64,000 nucleotides of DNA. Origin: Borreliella bissettiae DN127. Lineage in GTDB: Bacteria > Spirochaetota > Spirochaetia > Borreliales > Borreliaceae. Position 1 is the first letter of the stretch. Every line of letters begins with the position of its first letter. The stretch spans positions 682,001 to 746,000 of the forward strand of contig NC_015921.1 in NCBI RefSeq assembly GCF_000222305.1, read 5' to 3'. Both the position numbers and the translations under genes were made by a program. Shown piece by piece: positions 30,576 through 42,050 of the stretch. The notes under the pieces are model-generated. The model was given only the letters and a program-made list of their open reading frames with translations, ran no database searches and was not told the origin of the DNA.

Positions 30576-32186
30576 ATGAAAGAAGATGTACTAGTATTGG
30601 AAAATATTACAAAAAGTTATGGCGATTTTGTTGCCAATGATAATGTTTCTATTAAATTTAAGGCCGGCGAAGTTCACGCTATTCTTGGAGAAAATGGTGC
30701 TGGAAAGACCACTTTAATGAAAACCATTTATGGGGTTCATCAAGTAAATAGTGGTCGAATTATTTTAAAAGGTCAAGAAATAAGCTTTAAAGATTCAAGC
30801 GAGGCTATTCGAAATGGGATTGGAATGGTTTTCCAACATTTTATGTTAATTCCGCAATTTACCGCTGTTCAGAACATTATTTTAGGATATGAAAATTCAA
30901 AATTTGGTTTTCTTGATTACAAGCAAGCCAAAAAAAAGATAAGTTATCTTTCGGAAAAGTATGGTTTAAAGATAGATTTAGAAAAAAGGGTTGAAGATTT
31001 GAGTGTTGGAATGGAGCAAAAAATAGAGATATTGAAAGTTCTTTATCGAAATGCAGATATTATTATTTTTGATGAACCTACAGCAGTGCTTGCTCCAAGT
31101 GAAGTTGATGATTTTATGAATATTTTAAAGGTACTCACTCAAGAAGGTCATACTGTAATACTTATTACTCATAAAATAAAAGAAATTAGATCTATTGCAA
31201 AGAAATGTACAATTATGCGTCTTGGGAAGGTTGTTAAAACTGTTAATATTGCTGAGATTGATGACAGAGATCTTACAAAATTAATGATAGGAAAAGAAGT
31301 TGCACTTCGATCCTCTAAAATTAAATTTGAAAATCATTTTAATGTTCTTGAAATAAAGAATTTAAGTGTTAAAGATGAGAGAGGAGTTTTAAAAGTTAAA
31401 GACGTTAATCTTGATCTGAGAAATGGAGAAATTCTTGGAATATCAGGTATTGAAGGAAGTGGTCAGGAAGATTTAGTTGATGCAATTTTGGGTTTGAAAA
31501 GCATATTTAAAGGTGATATTTTGAAAAAAAATTCTTCGGGGAGTTTGGAATCTTTAAAAGGTTTAACGATTAAACAAAGAATAGATAAAAAAATTGGAAG
31601 TATTCCTTCAGACAGGCAGAAACACGGCCTTATTTTAGAATTCAATGTTATGCAAAATATTGGGCTTAAGAGTTTTGACTGTCCTAATTATTTGAAATTA
31701 AAAAAAATTCATTCAAAGAGTAATTTTGATTTAAAATTCAATCTTTTCAATTTTATTAAAAGACAATTTGATAAAGTTAAAAGACAATTTGTGGGGTTTG
31801 ATCTTAATATTTTAAAAAAATTGAGCAATCAACTTGTAAGTTATTTTGATATTAGGCCAAGAGATATTTTGAGCAAGGTAAAGTATTTATCTGGAGGCAA
31901 TCAGCAAAAAGTTATTGTTGCTCGTGAGATTAGTTTAGAGCCAGATATTCTTTTAGCTATTCAGCCTACAAGAGGCCTTGATGTTGGGGCTGTTGAGAAT
32001 ATTTACAAAAGAATAATAGAGCAAAGAGATGCCGGCAGATCTGTTTTATTGGTTTCTCTTGAGCTTGATGAGCTTGTTAATGTTTGTGACAGGATAGCTG
32101 TAATGCATAGTGGAAGGATAGTGGGTATTTTAGAGGACAATTTTGATGTTGATGTTATTGGTAAAATGATGATAGGTTTAAGCTAA
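30576..32186 (+). CDS. mglA: Nucleoside/sugar ABC importer ATPase (tandem ATP-binding domains)
   Basis: A 536-residue protein with two ABC domains. The first has a good Walker A (GENGAGKTT), the signature LSVGMEQK and Walker B IIFDEPTA. The second has a degenerate Walker A (GIEGSGQEDL) but a signature LSGGNQQK, as usual in MglA/RbsA/YufO-type ATPases. A spacer in the second domain (about residues 365-430) is unusually long, with repeated KRQF motifs. Two permeases follow. Recent work assigns this locus (with BmpD) to purine nucleoside import; recalled, not shown here. Confidence 0.92.
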   Translation: MKEDVLVLENITKSYGDFVANDNVSIKFKAGEVHAILGENGAGKTTLMKTIYGVHQVNSGRIILKGQEISFKDSSEAIRNGIGMVFQHFMLIPQFTAVQNIILGYENSKFGFLDYKQAKKKISYLSEKYGLKIDLEKRVEDLSVGMEQKIEILKVLYRNADIIIFDEPTAVLAPSEVDDFMNILKVLTQEGHTVILITHKIKEIRSIAKKCTIMRLGKVVKTVNIAEIDDRDLTKLMIGKEVALRSSKIKFENHFNVLEIKNLSVKDERGVLKVKDVNLDLRNGEILGISGIEGSGQEDLVDAILGLKSIFKGDILKKNSSGSLESLKGLTIKQRIDKKIGSIPSDRQKHGLILEFNVMQNIGLKSFDCPNYLKLKKIHSKSNFDLKFNLFNFIKRQFDKVKRQFVGFDLNILKKLSNQLVSYFDIRPRDILSKVKYLSGGNQQKVIVAREISLEPDILLAIQPTRGLDVGAVENIYKRIIEQRDAGRSVLLVSLELDELVNVCDRIAVMHSGRIVGILEDNFDVDVIGKMMIGLS

Positions 32187-33338
32187 ATGAAAATTAGTAA
32201 AAACGTATTTAGTAAATTTATGTTGAAATTTTTAAATTCTTCAGCATTTGTTAGTGTGTTTGCGCTATTTGTGGGATTTTTAATTGTTGGGCTAGTGGTG
32301 ATGGGGCTTGGTCATTCTCCTTTTAGAATGTATTTTATAATATTAGATATTATATTTTCTTCTCCCAAGCATTTAGGTTATGTTTTAAGTTATGCAGCTC
32401 CTTTGATTTTTACAGGTCTTTCTATTGGCATTTCTTTAAAAGCGGGTCTTTTTAATATTGGGGTTGAAGGTCAGTTTATACTAGGATCTATTATTGCTTT
32501 AATAGCATCAATTTTACTTGATTTGCCCCCAATTTTACATGTAGTTGTTATTTTTATTATTACTTTTATAGCGTCAGGTAGTTTAGGAATTTTAATTGGA
32601 TATTTAAAAGCTAAATTTAATATTAGCGAAGTGATTTCAGGAATAATGTTTAATTGGATATTATTCCATTTGAACAATATAATTTTAGATTTTAGTTTTA
32701 TCAAAAGAGATAATAGTGATTTTTCAAAACCCATTAAAGAAAGTGCATATATTGATTTTTTAGGTTCTTGGAAGCTCTCCCCGGAAGGGCTTGCTTATAG
32801 GTCTTCTCATCCTTTTGTTAATGAACTTTTAAAAGCGCCTCTTCATTTTGGAATAATTTTAGGCATATTTTTTGCTATTTTAATATGGTTTTTGCTTAAT
32901 AAAACTATTATTGGATTTAAAATAAATGCCACAGGAAGTAATATTGAAGCTTCAAGATGTATGGGTATTAATGTAAAAGCTGTGCTCATTTTTTCAATGT
33001 TTCTCTCAGCAGCTGTTGCAGGTCTTGCTGGGGCTATTCAAATTATGGGTGTTAATAAAGCCATATTTAAGCTTTCTTATATGGAGGGAATTGGTTTTAA
33101 TGGAATAGCCGCTTCTCTTATGGGAAACAATTCTCCAATTGGCATAATATTTTCCAGCATTCTTTTTTCTATATTGCTTTATGGAAGCAGTAGGGTTCAA
33201 AGTTTAATGGGGCTTCCATCTTCAATTGTATCTTTGATGATGGGAATAATTGTTCTTGTAATTTCTGCTAGCTATTTTTTAAATAAAATTGTTTTAAAAG
33301 GTGTTAAGGGTGTCAAATATAATAATATTCTTGATTAG
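32187..33338 (+). CDS. Nucleoside ABC transporter permease 1
   Basis: A 383-residue polytopic membrane protein of the BPD_transp_2 family (RbsC/NupP-like), with about eight to ten hydrophobic helices. The motif KAGLFNIGVEGQFILG is the typical cytoplasmic coupling region, and NATGSNIEASRCMGIN is the EAA-like loop. It starts immediately after the ATPase stop and overlaps the second permease by 38 bases. Confidence 0.93.
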   Translation: MKISKNVFSKFMLKFLNSSAFVSVFALFVGFLIVGLVVMGLGHSPFRMYFIILDIIFSSPKHLGYVLSYAAPLIFTGLSIGISLKAGLFNIGVEGQFILGSIIALIASILLDLPPILHVVVIFIITFIASGSLGILIGYLKAKFNISEVISGIMFNWILFHLNNIILDFSFIKRDNSDFSKPIKESAYIDFLGSWKLSPEGLAYRSSHPFVNELLKAPLHFGIILGIFFAILIWFLLNKTIIGFKINATGSNIEASRCMGINVKAVLIFSMFLSAAVAGLAGAIQIMGVNKAIFKLSYMEGIGFNGIAASLMGNNSPIGIIFSSILFSILLYGSSRVQSLMGLPSSIVSLMMGIIVLVISASYFLNKIVLKGVKGVKYNNILD

Positions 33339-34236
33339 TGAAACTTTAATAAATTCTCAAACTTTAATTTTAGCTGGTCTTGGGGGTCTTATAAGTGAAA
33401 AAAGTGGAATTATTAATATTGGACTTGAAGGAATAATGACAATAGGAGCATTTTCAGGAGCTACAGTTGCATATTTTACAAATGATCCATTGTTTTCAAT
33501 TTTTGTTGGTGGGCTAGCAGGGCTTTTGCTTGCTGTTTTGCATGCTGTTTTTACAATTTTTTTAAAATCAGATCAAATTATAACCGGAATGGCACTTAAT
33601 TTTTTAGGACCCGCTATTGCTGTTTTTATAAGTACTTTGATTTTTTCTTCTATTTCAACTCCGCCTATAGAAATAAAGTTGCCGATACTTTTTGATGGAA
33701 TTTTAAGCAAAACATTTTTTATCTTCCAGATTTTTGGTAAAAGATACTCCGTATACATCGCAATCCTAAGTGTGGCTTTATTTCATATTGTTTTCAAATA
33801 CACTAAAATTGGGCTTAGAATTAATGCTAGTGGTGAAAATCCAGAGGTATTAGAGTCTGTTGGAGTTAGTGTAAATAAAATTAGATTTTTTTGTGTTCTT
33901 TTGAGTGGGTTTTTAGCGGGGGTTTCAGGCGCTGTTCTTACAACAGTGGTTGCATCAAGTTATGTGCAAGGGGTTACGGGCGGACAAGGTTTTATTGCTA
34001 TTGTAATGTTAATTTTTGGGAAATGGACGCCTTTGGGAGTTTTAATTGGCAGTTTTTTATTTTCATTTGTGAAAACTTTGACAATTGTTTTAGCTCAATC
34101 TCCCTTTTTGTCTTTAATAATACCTCCCAAAGTATTAGTTATTACTCCATATTTAATTATTATTTTAAGTCTTATCTTTTTTTCAAAAAGAAATTATGCA
34201 CCTAAGTTTTTAGGAATACCCTATAAAAAGCATTAG
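33301..34236 (+). CDS. Nucleoside ABC transporter permease 2
   Basis: A 311-residue polytopic membrane protein paralogous to the preceding permease, with EKSGIINIGLEGIMTIGAFSG and NASGENPEVLESVGVS as the matching motifs. The two permeases would form a heterodimer. No substrate-binding lipoprotein gene is adjacent, so the binding protein must be encoded elsewhere (the Bmp lipoproteins in Borrelia). Confidence 0.93.
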   Translation: MLRVSNIIIFLISETLINSQTLILAGLGGLISEKSGIINIGLEGIMTIGAFSGATVAYFTNDPLFSIFVGGLAGLLLAVLHAVFTIFLKSDQIITGMALNFLGPAIAVFISTLIFSSISTPPIEIKLPILFDGILSKTFFIFQIFGKRYSVYIAILSVALFHIVFKYTKIGLRINASGENPEVLESVGVSVNKIRFFCVLLSGFLAGVSGAVLTTVVASSYVQGVTGGQGFIAIVMLIFGKWTPLGVLIGSFLFSFVKTLTIVLAQSPFLSLIIPPKVLVITPYLIIILSLIFFSKRNYAPKFLGIPYKKH

Positions 34237-34390
34237 CAATTAATAATAGCTTATAATTTGTTTTTCATATTGTGAAAATTCTTTTAATTTTTTAAGAGTT
34301 TTTGATTTTTTGCTGTAAGTTTTTTTTTGATACCCTTTGGTCTTGAGTTTATTTGATTAAATAAGTAGATGATTTGTGAGGTAGTTTATT

Positions 34391-36646
34391 ATGTTGTTGA
34401 AGCTTAAATACAGGTTTGTTGGATTTTTATTATTGTTTTTAATTTTTATACTGTTACTTTTTTCCATGATTTTTAATTTTGTTTTATGCGGTTATTTAGA
34501 AGATTATTATAAGCAGCTTACAAGGGCACAAGTAAGAAGGGCAGCTTTTTCTACGCAATCTTTTTTAGATACTTTGTATGTCATAATCAATGGTGCAGCT
34601 TCAAATTTGGCACTCGAAACCATATCAGAATTTGCAATTTCTGAGAATAGAGGAAAAGATTTCTCTGAGTCTGAATTGATAGATTTAAGAAAAAATTCAA
34701 AATTTGTTATTGATTCTGTAAAGGTGAGCAAAAAATATCGACAATACTTATACAATTTTATGTCCAATCTTAAAAATGATACCTTTTTTGAAGAATTCGC
34801 TTTTTTTGATTTTGAAGGGAGAATAATTGTTAGCACAAGGCATGAGAATAATATGGATTTTGGTCATTCTGAGGCCAATACTAATTATTTTAAAAGAGCT
34901 GTTGAGGATTATAGGCAAAACCAATTAAAATTTATAGGCTGGTATTCAAATCTTTCTGAAGGAATATCCGCGGAAGTTGCTATTAGGTCTAGACAAAGCG
35001 AAAAAAAGGCTTTTGCAATAATTGTACCTGTATACTCTCCAGAAGACAAACTTGTTTGTGGGTATTTGGCTGGATATCTGCTTAATGATATTTTAGCAGA
35101 TAGTTTTGATAGATTTAGATTCGGTTTTTATAAGAGAGGCAATTTTATTTATGTGGATCCTAATAATATAGCAGTCAATCCTTTTGAAGAGTACAATGAA
35201 ACTAGTAGAGTTAGTTCTAAATTTTTAAATACCCTTAAAGATGTTTTTTCTAAACCACCTCTTTTGTCAAATATTCCTACTGAAGTTTCGGTTTACACTA
35301 TTGATAAAATATTTTTATCCGAAATGGGAGAAGAGTGCTACTATGCACTGCTACCCATAAGCAGTAAGTTAGGAGAGAAGAGCGGAGTACTTATTGCTCG
35401 GCTTCCTTATAAAGATATTTACGGAGTAATATCTAGTCTAAAATTTCAGTATCTTTTATATTCTCTCTTAGGTATTGCTGTGTTAAGTCTTGTTCTTTTA
35501 ATGAGAATAGATAAGATTATTAGTTTTCGTTTAAATTCAATTAGAGTTTTAGTTCAAGATATGGTTAAGGGTAATTTAGATAAAGATTATGCCCTTGATG
35601 ATGATAGTTTTTTTGACGAGCTTGGAATGTTGAGTCTTCAGGTTGTGAAAATGAAAAAAGCTATTTCTGTAGCGATTGCAAGTGTTTTAAGAAATATTAG
35701 TTATGTAAATAAGGCAAGTTTAGAAGTTGCCAGTTCAAGCCAAAATTTAAGTTCTAGTGCGTTACAGCAGGCATCTGCTCTTGAAGAAATGTCAGCTAAT
35801 GTTGAGCAAATAGCCTCAGGCGTAAATATGAGCGCTAATAATTCTTATGAAACAGAACAAATAGCTTTAAAGACAAATGAAAATTCTCAAATAGGTGGTA
35901 GGGCTGTAGAAGAATCTGTTATTGCTATGCAAGATATTGTAGAGAAAGTTAGTGTTATTGAAGAAATAGCCAGAAAGACTAATTTGCTTGCTTTGAATGC
36001 TGCTATTGAAGCTGCAAGAGCCGGTGATGAAGGAAAGGGGTTTGCTGTTGTGGCTAGTGAGATTAGAAAGTTAGCTGATTTGAGTAAAATTTCGGCTCTT
36101 GAGATTGGAGAGTTGGTTGAAGATAACTCTAAAGTAGCAACCGAAGCAGGAGTGATTTTTAAAGAGATGTTACCCGAAATTGAAGAAACGGCTAATCTTG
36201 TTAAGAAGATTTCAGAAGGTAGCTCTAAGCAGAGTGATCAGATTGCTCAATTTAAAATGGCTTTAGACCAGGTTGGAGAAGTTGTTCAGTCTTCGGCTTC
36301 AAGCAGCGAGCAACTTTCTAGCATGTCCGACAAAATGTTAGAAAAATCTAAAGAGCTTAGAAAATCTGTATTATTTTTCAAAATTAAAGATTCTACAATT
36401 GAGAATTTAGAAGATGATGAATATGATTTTAGGTTAATGGATTGTCTTGATAATTCTTTTAAAGATGAAAATCCAAATTTAAAAAGTAATGAGGTTTCAA
36501 ATTTAAATGGTAATAGAAATAATAATTCTTTAGATATTGAGAGCGAGTCCTCTGTAAGAACTATTAACAAGCGAGTTGACCCTAAAAAAGCTATCGATAT
36601 TGCTGATAAGAATTTAAATTTTGATGATGATTTTTCAGAGTTTTAG
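34391..36646 (+). CDS. mcp4: Methyl-accepting chemotaxis protein
   Basis: A 751-residue receptor: N-terminal membrane helix (about 10-32), an extracytoplasmic dCache-like sensor, a second helix (about 350-370), HAMP, and the signalling hairpin tip [27 protein letters not shown]. There is an Asn/Asp-rich tail of about 60 residues after the signalling domain. It would feed CheA/CheW. The ligand is unknown. Numbering follows Borrelia convention. Confidence 0.95.
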   Translation: MLLKLKYRFVGFLLLFLIFILLLFSMIFNFVLCGYLEDYYKQLTRAQVRRAAFSTQSFLDTLYVIINGAASNLALETISEFAISENRGKDFSESELIDLRKNSKFVIDSVKVSKKYRQYLYNFMSNLKNDTFFEEFAFFDFEGRIIVSTRHENNMDFGHSEANTNYFKRAVEDYRQNQLKFIGWYSNLSEGISAEVAIRSRQSEKKAFAIIVPVYSPEDKLVCGYLAGYLLNDILADSFDRFRFGFYKRGNFIYVDPNNIAVNPFEEYNETSRVSSKFLNTLKDVFSKPPLLSNIPTEVSVYTIDKIFLSEMGEECYYALLPISSKLGEKSGVLIARLPYKDIYGVISSLKFQYLLYSLLGIAVLSLVLLMRIDKIISFRLNSIRVLVQDMVKGNLDKDYALDDDSFFDELGMLSLQVVKMKKAISVAIASVLRNISYVNKASLEVASSSQNLSSSALQQASALEEMSANVEQIASGVNMSANNSYETEQIALKTNENSQIGGRAVEESVIAMQDIVEKVSVIEEIARKTNLLALNAAIEAARAGDEGKGFAVVASEIRKLADLSKISALEIGELVEDNSKVATEAGVIFKEMLPEIEETANLVKKISEGSSKQSDQIAQFKMALDQVGEVVQSSASSSEQLSSMSDKMLEKSKELRKSVLFFKIKDSTIENLEDDEYDFRLMDCLDNSFKDENPNLKSNEVSNLNGNRNNNSLDIESESSVRTINKRVDPKKAIDIADKNLNFDDDFSEF

Positions 36647-36676
36647 AATTTATTTTTTGTGAAAGAGGTGGTTAGT

Positions 36677-38578
36677 ATGAAGCTGAAAGCTAGGATGTTG
36701 CTACTTGTTCTTATTCTTATAGCATTCTTTATATCAATTCTGTTTTTTATTTTTGGAATGTTGATTAATAGTAAATTGGTAGATCAGCAGTTTGATCTTA
36801 TGATGAATCTTATTGGAAACATTAAAAATTCTTTCAACCTTTATATTTCTTCAATGGAAGAGAAAGTTAGGGTTAGTTCCATGTATTTCAACTCTGCTGA
36901 AAAATTTAATGAGGCTAGTAAAATTAAATCCAAAAGGTTGAGTTTTATTTCAGATCAATCTGAAATGCTTATTCAAACCGGTAGTAATATGATGGTTACA
37001 AACAAAGAAGGTAAAATAATTTTTACTTCGGCCGTTAAGGATAATAGTGATTTTGGCAAATCTATTGGAGATAGAGAATATTTTACAAAACTTAAAGAGT
37101 CTCAAAGTATTGTTTACAATTCCTTTGTTATGTTGACAGATCCTGGGTCTATTGAGGAGTCTTTGGTTAAAGATATTTCTAAGATAAAAAATAAAAAAGG
37201 CCAGATTCCTTACATATTAATAGGCATACCATTAAGAGATTTTGAAACAGGCGATATTTTTGGTTATTTTATTTTTTTCTATTCAATGGATTATATATAT
37301 AGGTCTTTTAGAGGAATTAATTTTGGGATACTCTCTAGCGGTCGTGCGTTAGCTTATGATACTAAGGGTAGATTATTGGTTCATCATACAGTACTGCCTG
37401 GTGATGTTTTGACTGATATTAGTGCTTCTTATTCTAATATTATTAAGAAAACATCTGAAGATTTATTACAAAAAAATAAAGAAATTTCAACTATTTATTA
37501 TTATGATCCTAATAGCAGTAAGAAATATGTGGGAATTAGTCAAAAGGTGTTATTAAAATTGTCTAATAATAGATTTATTCTTTTAATGAGAATTTCGGAA
37601 GATGATTTTTATTACATGTCACGAGCCACGTCTATAATCTTAGGTATTAGTTTTGCATTTACATTGTTTATTCTTGCTATTGCAACTCTTTATCTTGTGA
37701 AAAAGTTAAGTTCTTCTTTGAATAAGATATTAGAATATTCTGAACGACTTGCTTCTGGTAATTTTACTGCTGATGTTAATTTTGGCAAATGGGATAGCAT
37801 AGAGCTTTATAGCTTGTACGAAGGTCTTGAACAATTGAGAACCAATTTTTCTTCAGTTGCAAAAGGGGTCATTGAAAATCTAGATTACCTTTATGAAAAT
37901 GCGATTCAAATAGCAAATGCAAGTCAAAATTTAAGCTCTGGCGCTGTTGAGCAGGCTTCTACTTTAGAGCAAATGACAGCAAATATTGAGCAAATATCAC
38001 AAGGTGTTTCTGAGAATACTGAAAATGCATCTACTACTGAAAAAATTGCTGTTAATACTAATGAAAGGACTAAAGAGGGGCATAAATCTGTTGTTAAAGC
38101 TATTGAGGCGATGACTGTAATTACTGAAAAAATTGGAATTATTGATGAAATAACAAGACAAACTAATTTACTTGCTTTAAATGCCTCGATTGAAGCTGCA
38201 CGAGTGGGAGAGAAGGGCAAGGGTTTTGAAGTGGTAGCTGCTGAGGTTAGAAAGCTTGCGGATCAAAGCAAAGAATCAGCAAGAGAGATTATTGATATTG
38301 CAAACAGAAGCTTAACTGTTGCAAGTCGTGCTGGGGAAAATTTTGAACAAATAGTTCCTGGCATGGAGCAAACGGCCAGACTTGTGAAAAATATTTCTAA
38401 TGAAAGCTCTAAGCAAAGTGTTCAAATAGAGCAATTTAAAAATGCAATAGAGCAAGTTAGTCAGCTAGTTCAGACTACAGCTTCAAGCAGTGAAGAGCTT
38501 TCTGCAATGTCTGAAAAAATGTTAGAGAGTGTAAAAGATTTAAAAGAATCTGTTGATTACTTTAAGATCGAAAAGTAA
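36677..38578 (+). CDS. mcp5: Methyl-accepting chemotaxis protein
   Basis: A 633-residue receptor starting at ATG 36677, preceded by GAGGTGG; an in-frame GTG at 36659 overlaps that site. It has two membrane helices (about 7-27 and 320-345), a Cache-like sensor between them, HAMP, and the signalling tip [27 protein letters not shown]. It is closely related to the preceding receptor in the cytoplasmic half but divergent in the sensor. It starts 30 bases after mcp4. Confidence 0.95.
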   Translation: MKLKARMLLLVLILIAFFISILFFIFGMLINSKLVDQQFDLMMNLIGNIKNSFNLYISSMEEKVRVSSMYFNSAEKFNEASKIKSKRLSFISDQSEMLIQTGSNMMVTNKEGKIIFTSAVKDNSDFGKSIGDREYFTKLKESQSIVYNSFVMLTDPGSIEESLVKDISKIKNKKGQIPYILIGIPLRDFETGDIFGYFIFFYSMDYIYRSFRGINFGILSSGRALAYDTKGRLLVHHTVLPGDVLTDISASYSNIIKKTSEDLLQKNKEISTIYYYDPNSSKKYVGISQKVLLKLSNNRFILLMRISEDDFYYMSRATSIILGISFAFTLFILAIATLYLVKKLSSSLNKILEYSERLASGNFTADVNFGKWDSIELYSLYEGLEQLRTNFSSVAKGVIENLDYLYENAIQIANASQNLSSGAVEQASTLEQMTANIEQISQGVSENTENASTTEKIAVNTNERTKEGHKSVVKAIEAMTVITEKIGIIDEITRQTNLLALNASIEAARVGEKGKGFEVVAAEVRKLADQSKESAREIIDIANRSLTVASRAGENFEQIVPGMEQTARLVKNISNESSKQSVQIEQFKNAIEQVSQLVQTTASSSEELSAMSEKMLESVKDLKESVDYFKIEK

Positions 38579-38608
38579 GTAGAAATTTTAAAGCTTCTAC
38601 TTACTTTT
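38571..38608. terminator. Terminator between mcp5 and mnmA
   Basis: Arms 38571-38584 (AAAAGTAAGTAGAA) and 38595-38608 (TTCTACTTACTTTT) form a perfect 14-bp stem with a 10-base loop, overlapping the mcp5 stop codon. The A-rich left and T-rich right arm ends let it work in either direction between these convergent genes. Confidence 0.8.
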
Positions 38609-38618
38609 TATATGATTA

Positions 38619-39686
38619 TTATTCTATAATTTTAAAAATTTTAGCACCCCCCAGGCATTTTGTATTTTTGTAAAAAATTGCAAATTGCCCTGGAGAGAGT
38701 CCATTATCTTTTTTATTTAAAGAAATTTCCATTAAGTTATTTGTAATAAGTTTTAATTTGCATGAGTATTTTTTCTCTCCATGTCTTATCTTAATTTTAA
38801 AATTTTCAAAATTTGAAGGTATATCGTTTATCCAATGTATTTCATGAACTAAAAATTTGCGTTTTGCTTGTTTTAAATAATTTTCGTTATGGGATATATA
38901 TATAATATTTTTTTCTAGGTCTTTTTCTATAACGAACCATGGCCCGTTGCTAAGCTTTATTCCTCTTCTTTGTCCAACTGTAAAAAACCAATATCCGTTG
39001 TGAATTCCTATTATTTTTCCTGTTTCTTTTTCAATTATATTTCCCTTTTTCTCGCCAAGATGATATTTGATAAATTCGTTATATTTAATTTTTCCTAAAA
39101 AGCAAATGCCTTGACTATCTTTTCTGTCTTTGTTGGGTAAATTTATGTTTTTAGCTATTTGTCTTACTTCGCTTTTAAGCAATGTGCCTAAGGGGAAGTA
39201 TAGTTTTGACATTTGTTTTTGAGAGAGATGAGATAAAAAGTAGCTTTGGTCTTTAATTTTATCTTTTGCCTGTTTTAAAAAAAAATTGCCTTCTTTTATT
39301 TGTATTTTGGCGTAATGTCCTGTTACAACCAAATCATATTGGCTATTTATTTTTTCAAAAAATGCTCCAAACTTAATTCTTTGATTACAAAAAATATCTG
39401 GACTTGGGGTATTGCCATTTTTAAGTTCTTCAATAGTATAGCTTACTACCTTGTTATAATATTCTTCTTGAAAGTTTATTATTTCATACGGTACATTAAA
39501 TTTATTGCATATAGCTTCAACATAATTTAAGTCTTCTTGCCAAGGGCAGTTTCCAATATAAGACAGTTCATCTTCAAGCCAAATTTTTAAATAGTAGCAT
39601 TTTATATTTGAATATCCCTTATTTATAATTTTATAAAGGGCAACAGAGCTGTCAACCCCTCCAGATAAAAGTACGGCTATTTTCAT
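38619..39686 (-). CDS. mnmA: tRNA 2-thiouridylase MnmA
   Basis: A 355-residue MnmA with PP-loop SGGVDSSVA at the N-terminus, the first catalytic Cys in [12 protein letters not shown] and the second in SQGICFLG. It thiolates U34 of tRNA-Lys, tRNA-Glu and tRNA-Gln. Length and motifs are typical. Confidence 0.97.
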   Translation of the reverse strand: MKIAVLLSGGVDSSVALYKIINKGYSNIKCYYLKIWLEDELSYIGNCPWQEDLNYVEAICNKFNVPYEIINFQEEYYNKVVSYTIEELKNGNTPSPDIFCNQRIKFGAFFEKINSQYDLVVTGHYAKIQIKEGNFFLKQAKDKIKDQSYFLSHLSQKQMSKLYFPLGTLLKSEVRQIAKNINLPNKDRKDSQGICFLGKIKYNEFIKYHLGEKKGNIIEKETGKIIGIHNGYWFFTVGQRRGIKLSNGPWFVIEKDLEKNIIYISHNENYLKQAKRKFLVHEIHWINDIPSNFENFKIKIRHGEKKYSCKLKLITNNLMEISLNKKDNGLSPGQFAIFYKNTKCLGGAKIFKIIE

Positions 39687-39720
39687 AAACTTCCATTTTT
39701 AGGTTTTATTATATAAGATT

Positions 39721-39749
39721 TTGATAATTTTTGTAAATTATAATATAAT
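39721..39749 (+). promoter_or_regulatory. Promoter of the mevalonate operon
   Basis: TTGATA (39721-39726) and a perfect TATAAT (39744-39749) with a 17-base spacer. The predicted start lies near 39756, about 23 bases before the first ATG. A second overlapping TATAAT at 39739 is present. Confidence 0.75.
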
Positions 39750-39778
39750 ATCTAAGTTAATAATGCATTGAGGAATAT

Positions 39779-41002
39779 ATGAAAATAGGTATTAGTGATA
39801 TTAGAATTTTTTTACCTTTAAATTATTTAGATTTTTCTATTCTTTTGGAAAATCCTTTATATTCTTCTAATGAAGTTTTTTTTAAAAAAATCAATAGAGC
39901 AATAGATGTAACCTTGCAAAAAGGTTTTAGGTTTACTAGACCTAATGAGGATAGTGTAACTATGGCAAGTTCGGCTGTTAAGCTTATTTTTGACAACAAT
40001 AATCTTGATTTAAGCAAAATTAGAATGCTTTTGGGTGGAACTGAGACCGGCGTTGATCATTCAAAGGCCATTTCTTCTTATGTTTTTGGAGCTTTAAGGC
40101 AATCTGGTATTTATCTAGGAAATAATTTTCTAACTTTCCAGGTTCAGCATGCGTGTGCTGGGGCCGCTATGTCTTTGCACACTGTGGCAAGTGTTTTGAG
40201 TCATTCTAATGATTCTGAATATGGCGTAGTTTTTTCTTCAGATATTGCGCATTATAGCAATCTTACTACGGCTGAGATTACCCAAGGAGCTGGTGCAACT
40301 GCAATTTTGATTGAAAAAAATCCGAAGATACTTTCGATCAATTTATCTGAATTTGGAGTTTATACCGATGATGTTGATGATTTTTTTAGGCCTTTTGGAA
40401 GTGTTGAAGCTAAGGTGCGAGGTCAATATTCAGTTGAATGTTACAATAATGCAAATGAGAATGCTTTAAGAGATTTTGCTTTCAAAAAGCAACTTAGCAT
40501 GAAAGATTTATTTTCTAATTATAGGTTTGTTTTGCATGTTCCTTTTGCTAAAATGCCAATAGATTCAATGCATTATATTTTGAAAAAATATTATAGTGAT
40601 GACGAATCTGTTAGAAATGCTTATTTAGAGTCAATAGATTTTTACGATGGTGTTGAAGCTGCTATGGAAGTAGGAAATTTGTATACGGGTTCAATTTTTC
40701 TATCTTTAGCATTTTATTTAAAAAGAGTATTTTCCAAGAAAGACATTACAGGGGAAAAGATATTGTTTTGTTCTTATGGGTCTGGCAATATTATGATTAT
40801 TTATGAACTTACCATTGAAGAGGGCGCTTTTGATGTTGTTAAATTATGGGATCTTGATGGGCTTATAAAAACCAGAAATAATGCAAATTTTGAAGAATAT
40901 AAAGATTTTTTTCAAAATAAAATAGTTCCTGGTGAATCCAGAGGATTTTATTTGAAAGAATTAAGGAATGATGGATACCGAGTTTATGGGTATCGAGCCT
41001 AA
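39779..41002 (+). CDS. Hydroxymethylglutaryl-CoA synthase
   Basis: A 407-residue HMG-CoA synthase. The catalytic Cys is C126 in VQHACAGAA; a Glu/Asp region ([12 protein letters not shown]) and His in [10 protein letters not shown] fit the thiolase-like fold. It condenses acetyl-CoA with acetoacetyl-CoA. It is the first gene of the mevalonate operon. Confidence 0.95.
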   Translation: MKIGISDIRIFLPLNYLDFSILLENPLYSSNEVFFKKINRAIDVTLQKGFRFTRPNEDSVTMASSAVKLIFDNNNLDLSKIRMLLGGTETGVDHSKAISSYVFGALRQSGIYLGNNFLTFQVQHACAGAAMSLHTVASVLSHSNDSEYGVVFSSDIAHYSNLTTAEITQGAGATAILIEKNPKILSINLSEFGVYTDDVDDFFRPFGSVEAKVRGQYSVECYNNANENALRDFAFKKQLSMKDLFSNYRFVLHVPFAKMPIDSMHYILKKYYSDDESVRNAYLESIDFYDGVEAAMEVGNLYTGSIFLSLAFYLKRVFSKKDITGEKILFCSYGSGNIMIIYELTIEEGAFDVVKLWDLDGLIKTRNNANFEEYKDFFQNKIVPGESRGFYLKELRNDGYRVYGYRA

Positions 41003-42050
41003 TATATTGGAAAATAAAAAAAGGCATATTGAGATTTGTTTAAATAAAAACGATGTTAAAAGTAGCTGCAATTTCTTAAAGTTTATTAAGCTAAAACATA
41101 ATGCTCTTAGTGATTTTAATTTTTCTGAGATAAACACAAAAGAAGAGATATTTGGATACAATATTAGCATGCCTGTTTTTATTTCTTCCATGACAGGAGG
41201 CAGTAAAGAAGGTAATGACTTTAATAAATCTTTAGTTAGAATTGCAAATTATTTAAAAATTCCTATGGGCTTAGGTTCTTTTAAGCTTTTGTTTAAGTAT
41301 CCCGAGTACATAAGAGACTTTGCTCTTAAAAGGTATGCTCATAATATTCCTTTATTTGCCAATATTGGCGCTGTTCAGATTGTTGAATTTGGTATTTCTA
41401 AAATAGCTGAAATGATCAAAAGATTGGAAGTTGATGCAATTATTGTTCATCTTAATGCAGGACAAGAATTGATGAATGTTAATGGAGATAGAAATTTTAA
41501 AGGAATAAGAAAGTCAATAGCCAAATTGTCTGACTTTTTAAGTATTCCATTGATTGTAAAAGAGACAGGTTTTGGGATTTCACCAAAAGACGTTAAGGAA
41601 TTATTCCGTCTTGGCGTTTCTTATATTGATCTTGCGGGGAGTGGTGGAACCAATTGGATTTTAGTAGAAGGCATTAAGGGCAATAATTTAAACATTGCGT
41701 CTTGTTTTTCTGATTGGGGAATTCCTTCGATTTTTACTTTACTTAGTGTTGATGATTCTCTAAGGGCCAATATTTTTGCATCTGGTGGATATGAGACAGG
41801 TATGGATATTGCTAAAGGCATTGCCCTTGGAGCTAGACTTATAGGTGTTGCAGCAGCTGTTCTTAGGGCTTTTTATAATTCAGGAGAAGATGCTGTATTT
41901 AATCTTTTTTCAGATTATGAGCATGTTTTAAAAATGTCTATGTTTTTAAGTGGAAGCAAAACTTTATCAGAACTTAGAAATAATAAGTATTTTTTGAGTA
42001 GTTATTTGCTTGATGAACTTGGAGTCTTTAAACAGTTTTATGGAACTTAG
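40986..42050 (+). CDS. fni: Isopentenyl-diphosphate isomerase, type 2 (FMN-dependent)
   Basis: About 354 residues. The frame opens at 40968 with ATG ATG; I prefer the ATG at 40986 because the protein then begins near the conserved [10 protein letters not shown], but the start is not certain. Motifs SSMTGGS, LNAGQE and [10 protein letters not shown] mark the FMN and substrate sites of type 2 IDI. It interconverts isopentenyl and dimethylallyl diphosphate with FMN and NADPH. It overlaps the synthase gene. Confidence 0.93.
   Translation: MGIEPNILENKKRHIEICLNKNDVKSSCNFLKFIKLKHNALSDFNFSEINTKEEIFGYNISMPVFISSMTGGSKEGNDFNKSLVRIANYLKIPMGLGSFKLLFKYPEYIRDFALKRYAHNIPLFANIGAVQIVEFGISKIAEMIKRLEVDAIIVHLNAGQELMNVNGDRNFKGIRKSIAKLSDFLSIPLIVKETGFGISPKDVKELFRLGVSYIDLAGSGGTNWILVEGIKGNNLNIASCFSDWGIPSIFTLLSVDDSLRANIFASGGYETGMDIAKGIALGARLIGVAAAVLRAFYNSGEDAVFNLFSDYEHVLKMSMFLSGSKTLSELRNNKYFLSSYLLDELGVFKQFYGT

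Noticed and set aside
33891..34205. Frame of 104 codons inside the second permease
   Set aside because: Shadow frame; the permease frame has clear family motifs throughout.
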